Origin: Girardinichthys multiradiatus
Lineage: Eukaryota > Chordata > Actinopteri > Cyprinodontiformes > Goodeidae
DNA: 64,000 nucleotides
NCBI RefSeq assembly: GCF_021462225.1
Contig: NC_061812.1
Coordinates: forward strand, 37,559,175-37,623,174
Direction of reading: 5' to 3'
Positions 55,101 to 58,100 of this stretch are shown here, one piece after another. Positions within the stretch are counted from its first letter, which is position 1. Each line of letters opens with the position of its first letter. The notes beneath the pieces were generated by a model. That model did no database searches, was not told the origin of the DNA, and was given only the letters and a program-made list of their open reading frames with translations. The translations under genes were made by a program, and so were the position numbers.

Positions 55101-58100
55101 CACACATCCCGTGAAAACTCTTCCATGCACATGAAAAACAACCATATACACACTGTTTTTAAACACAGCCACTGGGAGGTCCAAGCCTAGAGGCAGCCAG
55201 CTCTGCTGTGTTTCACCACTAAGTGGGGGGAGGAACAACTGGAGCTAATATTTAGGTCAGCTGATGTATGATTTTAGCACTTTGTGGGTAAAATTCTGTA
55301 TAAATTCAATATTAAGCTCAGAGCTCCTGGAGTTTAAGTTATGGTTGCATCTATGATTCATTGCAGAAGCTCTGTCAACAAGTGTGATCCATGCATACTC
55401 ATCCTGGAGCCTATCACACCTGAAGTGTCACAAGCTGAGGTCTCTTCGGATGTGCGATTCCCGGATGAAAGTTTCCTGTATACGATATGAGGTTTTGTGT
55501 GTTCCTCTTCATAGTGTTCCCCTTGGTTGCTTTGCAGGGGCTCCACAAAATACTCCCCCTCAGGAGACCTGAAAGTGCCAAACTGCAAAGGAGAGAAAGA
55601 AAAGCCACAGCAATTAGTGTGCATCCTTCATAAATAATACATAAAGTAAAGGGAACTTTGTTCACCATTGTGTTACTTCAGTTCAGTTCAATTCAGTTCA
55701 GCTGAGTACAACTTAATGTATTAACATCACGCCAAATTAAATCTATCATCTCAAGCCTCTTTACAAACAGGTCCAATTCATACACTTTATGTTACACAGA
55801 ATCAAATTTGGTGAAAATGCATTTCAGACCTGAGTTTCTAAATGTGAGGTTATTAAAAACAAGTTTTACATATTTTTTAATATCTCCTATTTCTAATATT
55901 GCGCAAGTTATAAGAAGAGGGTCCTAAAACCTTATTTAATATTGGATTGAAAGGACCTTGGCATTAAAGATAATGTTATGGTTCGGTACATAAGCACTAG
56001 ATGCAAGATTAAGGCCATTCAGCATAAGTGACTGATTAAGTAGTTTGTTCATCAGATGCAAATTAATTGATGCTGCTTCAAGACATGATCCTGGTATCTT
56101 TTGATTGGATTTTGAATAAATAAAGCTGAGTATCATCCGTATTTCTACTATCCTTATTCTCCTTTTAGTAATGCACTATACATTTTCAACAGGAGATGGA
56201 TCTGAGCTGCAGGAGACCAGTCAAGCACACACTCTGTTCCTCTCAAACCACTGGTGGCAGTTATAGCCCTGCTAAAGTAGCCAGGCACCAAAATTCAAAT
56301 ATGCACAGCTGCACTTGTGGTCCAGAAAAGCCAACCATACAATGGGCCTGGATGCTGCCCACAGTTAATGGCATGCATGATTTGTCCAAAAGCATATAGA
56401 CTCTGATCCCAGTGAGTTTGTCATTTCTCATGCCGTGCCACCTGAAGACATCCAGCTGACCTACATCAAGGTGTGGATAGAGTTAGTCACAAAGAACACA
56501 CTGAAAAAGACCTAACCTTAGATGGCTGGTCCTACTACTAACCTATGTACTTTTCATGTTTTCTAAAGCTGCAAAAAATGTGTATGATTTCTCCCAAGTC
56601 TTCCTAACTGTACTGGTGTCATTAAATTCCAATCAAAATCTTCTACATAAAACAAAGTCAACCAGCAGTGTCAAACTGCAGTGTCATACATTTGTCTTTT
56701 AAATGAAGATTCAAACCATTGAGCAGACATTAGGGTTTCTCGCATTTAAGAAAACATACCTATTTTTTCCAAATGTTGAATACGTTTAGCTTATTTACAA
56801 ATTGTTTGGATCAAATATGGAATTGCCTTTTCATAATTAAATGAAAGGAGAGTATTTGCGAGCATGTTCGAATAATCATCAAACTAGCCAAAAGGAATCA
56901 AAGCACATCTGTGATCAGGAAAGCACGCTGGCTGTTGGCAGATGCCCTGAAAGCCCTGATACTGTTGCATGTAGATCACAGGATACCTTTAGCGTGACTG
57001 TGCAACTTGGAACTCTGCAATGCTCCAGATAAGCTGCCGTCTAAGCCACTGGTACATTTGACTTGTTGCTCATTTGTTACGGACAGCCTTCATAGCAAGT
57101 CATGGGGAAAAAGACTGATTTAACACTGATATAGTGTAATTATGTTTGGAGCAAGTCATAGAAATTACTCACCAGGAAACATGGCACTTTCCTACATGTG
57201 CACTATTGAAAAATTTCATAATATATACAAAGTAGATACAAATAGATTTATTGTTTGTTACGCTGTGTAATAAAACAATATCCCACACTTTGGACATTAC
57301 AGAGAGCTGTTCCACCCTTAATCCACAAACGGAAAGAGTTTGCCGCAACTGAAAGCCTATGAAATAGTCTGGCTAATCTGACAGACTGGGCAAGGGGAAC
57401 TTTATTAAAGAAAAGCAGCCAAGATGCCCAGGGTAACTCTGGAGGAGCTACAGAGAGCCACAGCTCAGATAGGAAAATCTCGACAGGGCAACCTTAAGTT
57501 ATGTGATCCACAATTCTGGCCTTTAAGAGTGGTAAGAAGAAAGTCGTTGCTGAGGGGGAGGAAGCCGTATAAAGTCCAGTTTAAAGTATATTTTTTCCAT
57601 GTAGGAGACACATCAAACATGTGAAACAAGGTGCTCTGGTCAGATGAGACCAAAATTTAACTTTTTGTTCTATACATGCACAACACTGAGTGTGAAGCTA
57701 AAACTAGCATTGCACATTACCCTGAACATAGCATGCCCATTGTGAAACATGGTGGTAGCAGCATCATGCGGTGTGCAGAACAATCCTGACAAAACATCTG
57801 CTAGAATCAAGAGACCTGAGACTGGGGTGGAGGTTCAGGTTCCAGCAGGAGAACAACAGTGACCATACACCCAGAGCTACAACAAAATAATTTAGACCAA
57901 AGCATATGTACAGGGGTTGGACAATGAAACTGAAACACCTGTCATTTTAGTGTGGGAGGTTTCATGGCTAAATTGGACCAGCCTGGTAGCCAGTCTACAT
58001 TGATTGCACATTGCACCAGTAAGAGCAGAGTGTGAAGGTTCAATTAGCAGGGTAAGAGCACAGTTTTGCTCAAAATATTGAAATGCACACAACATTATGG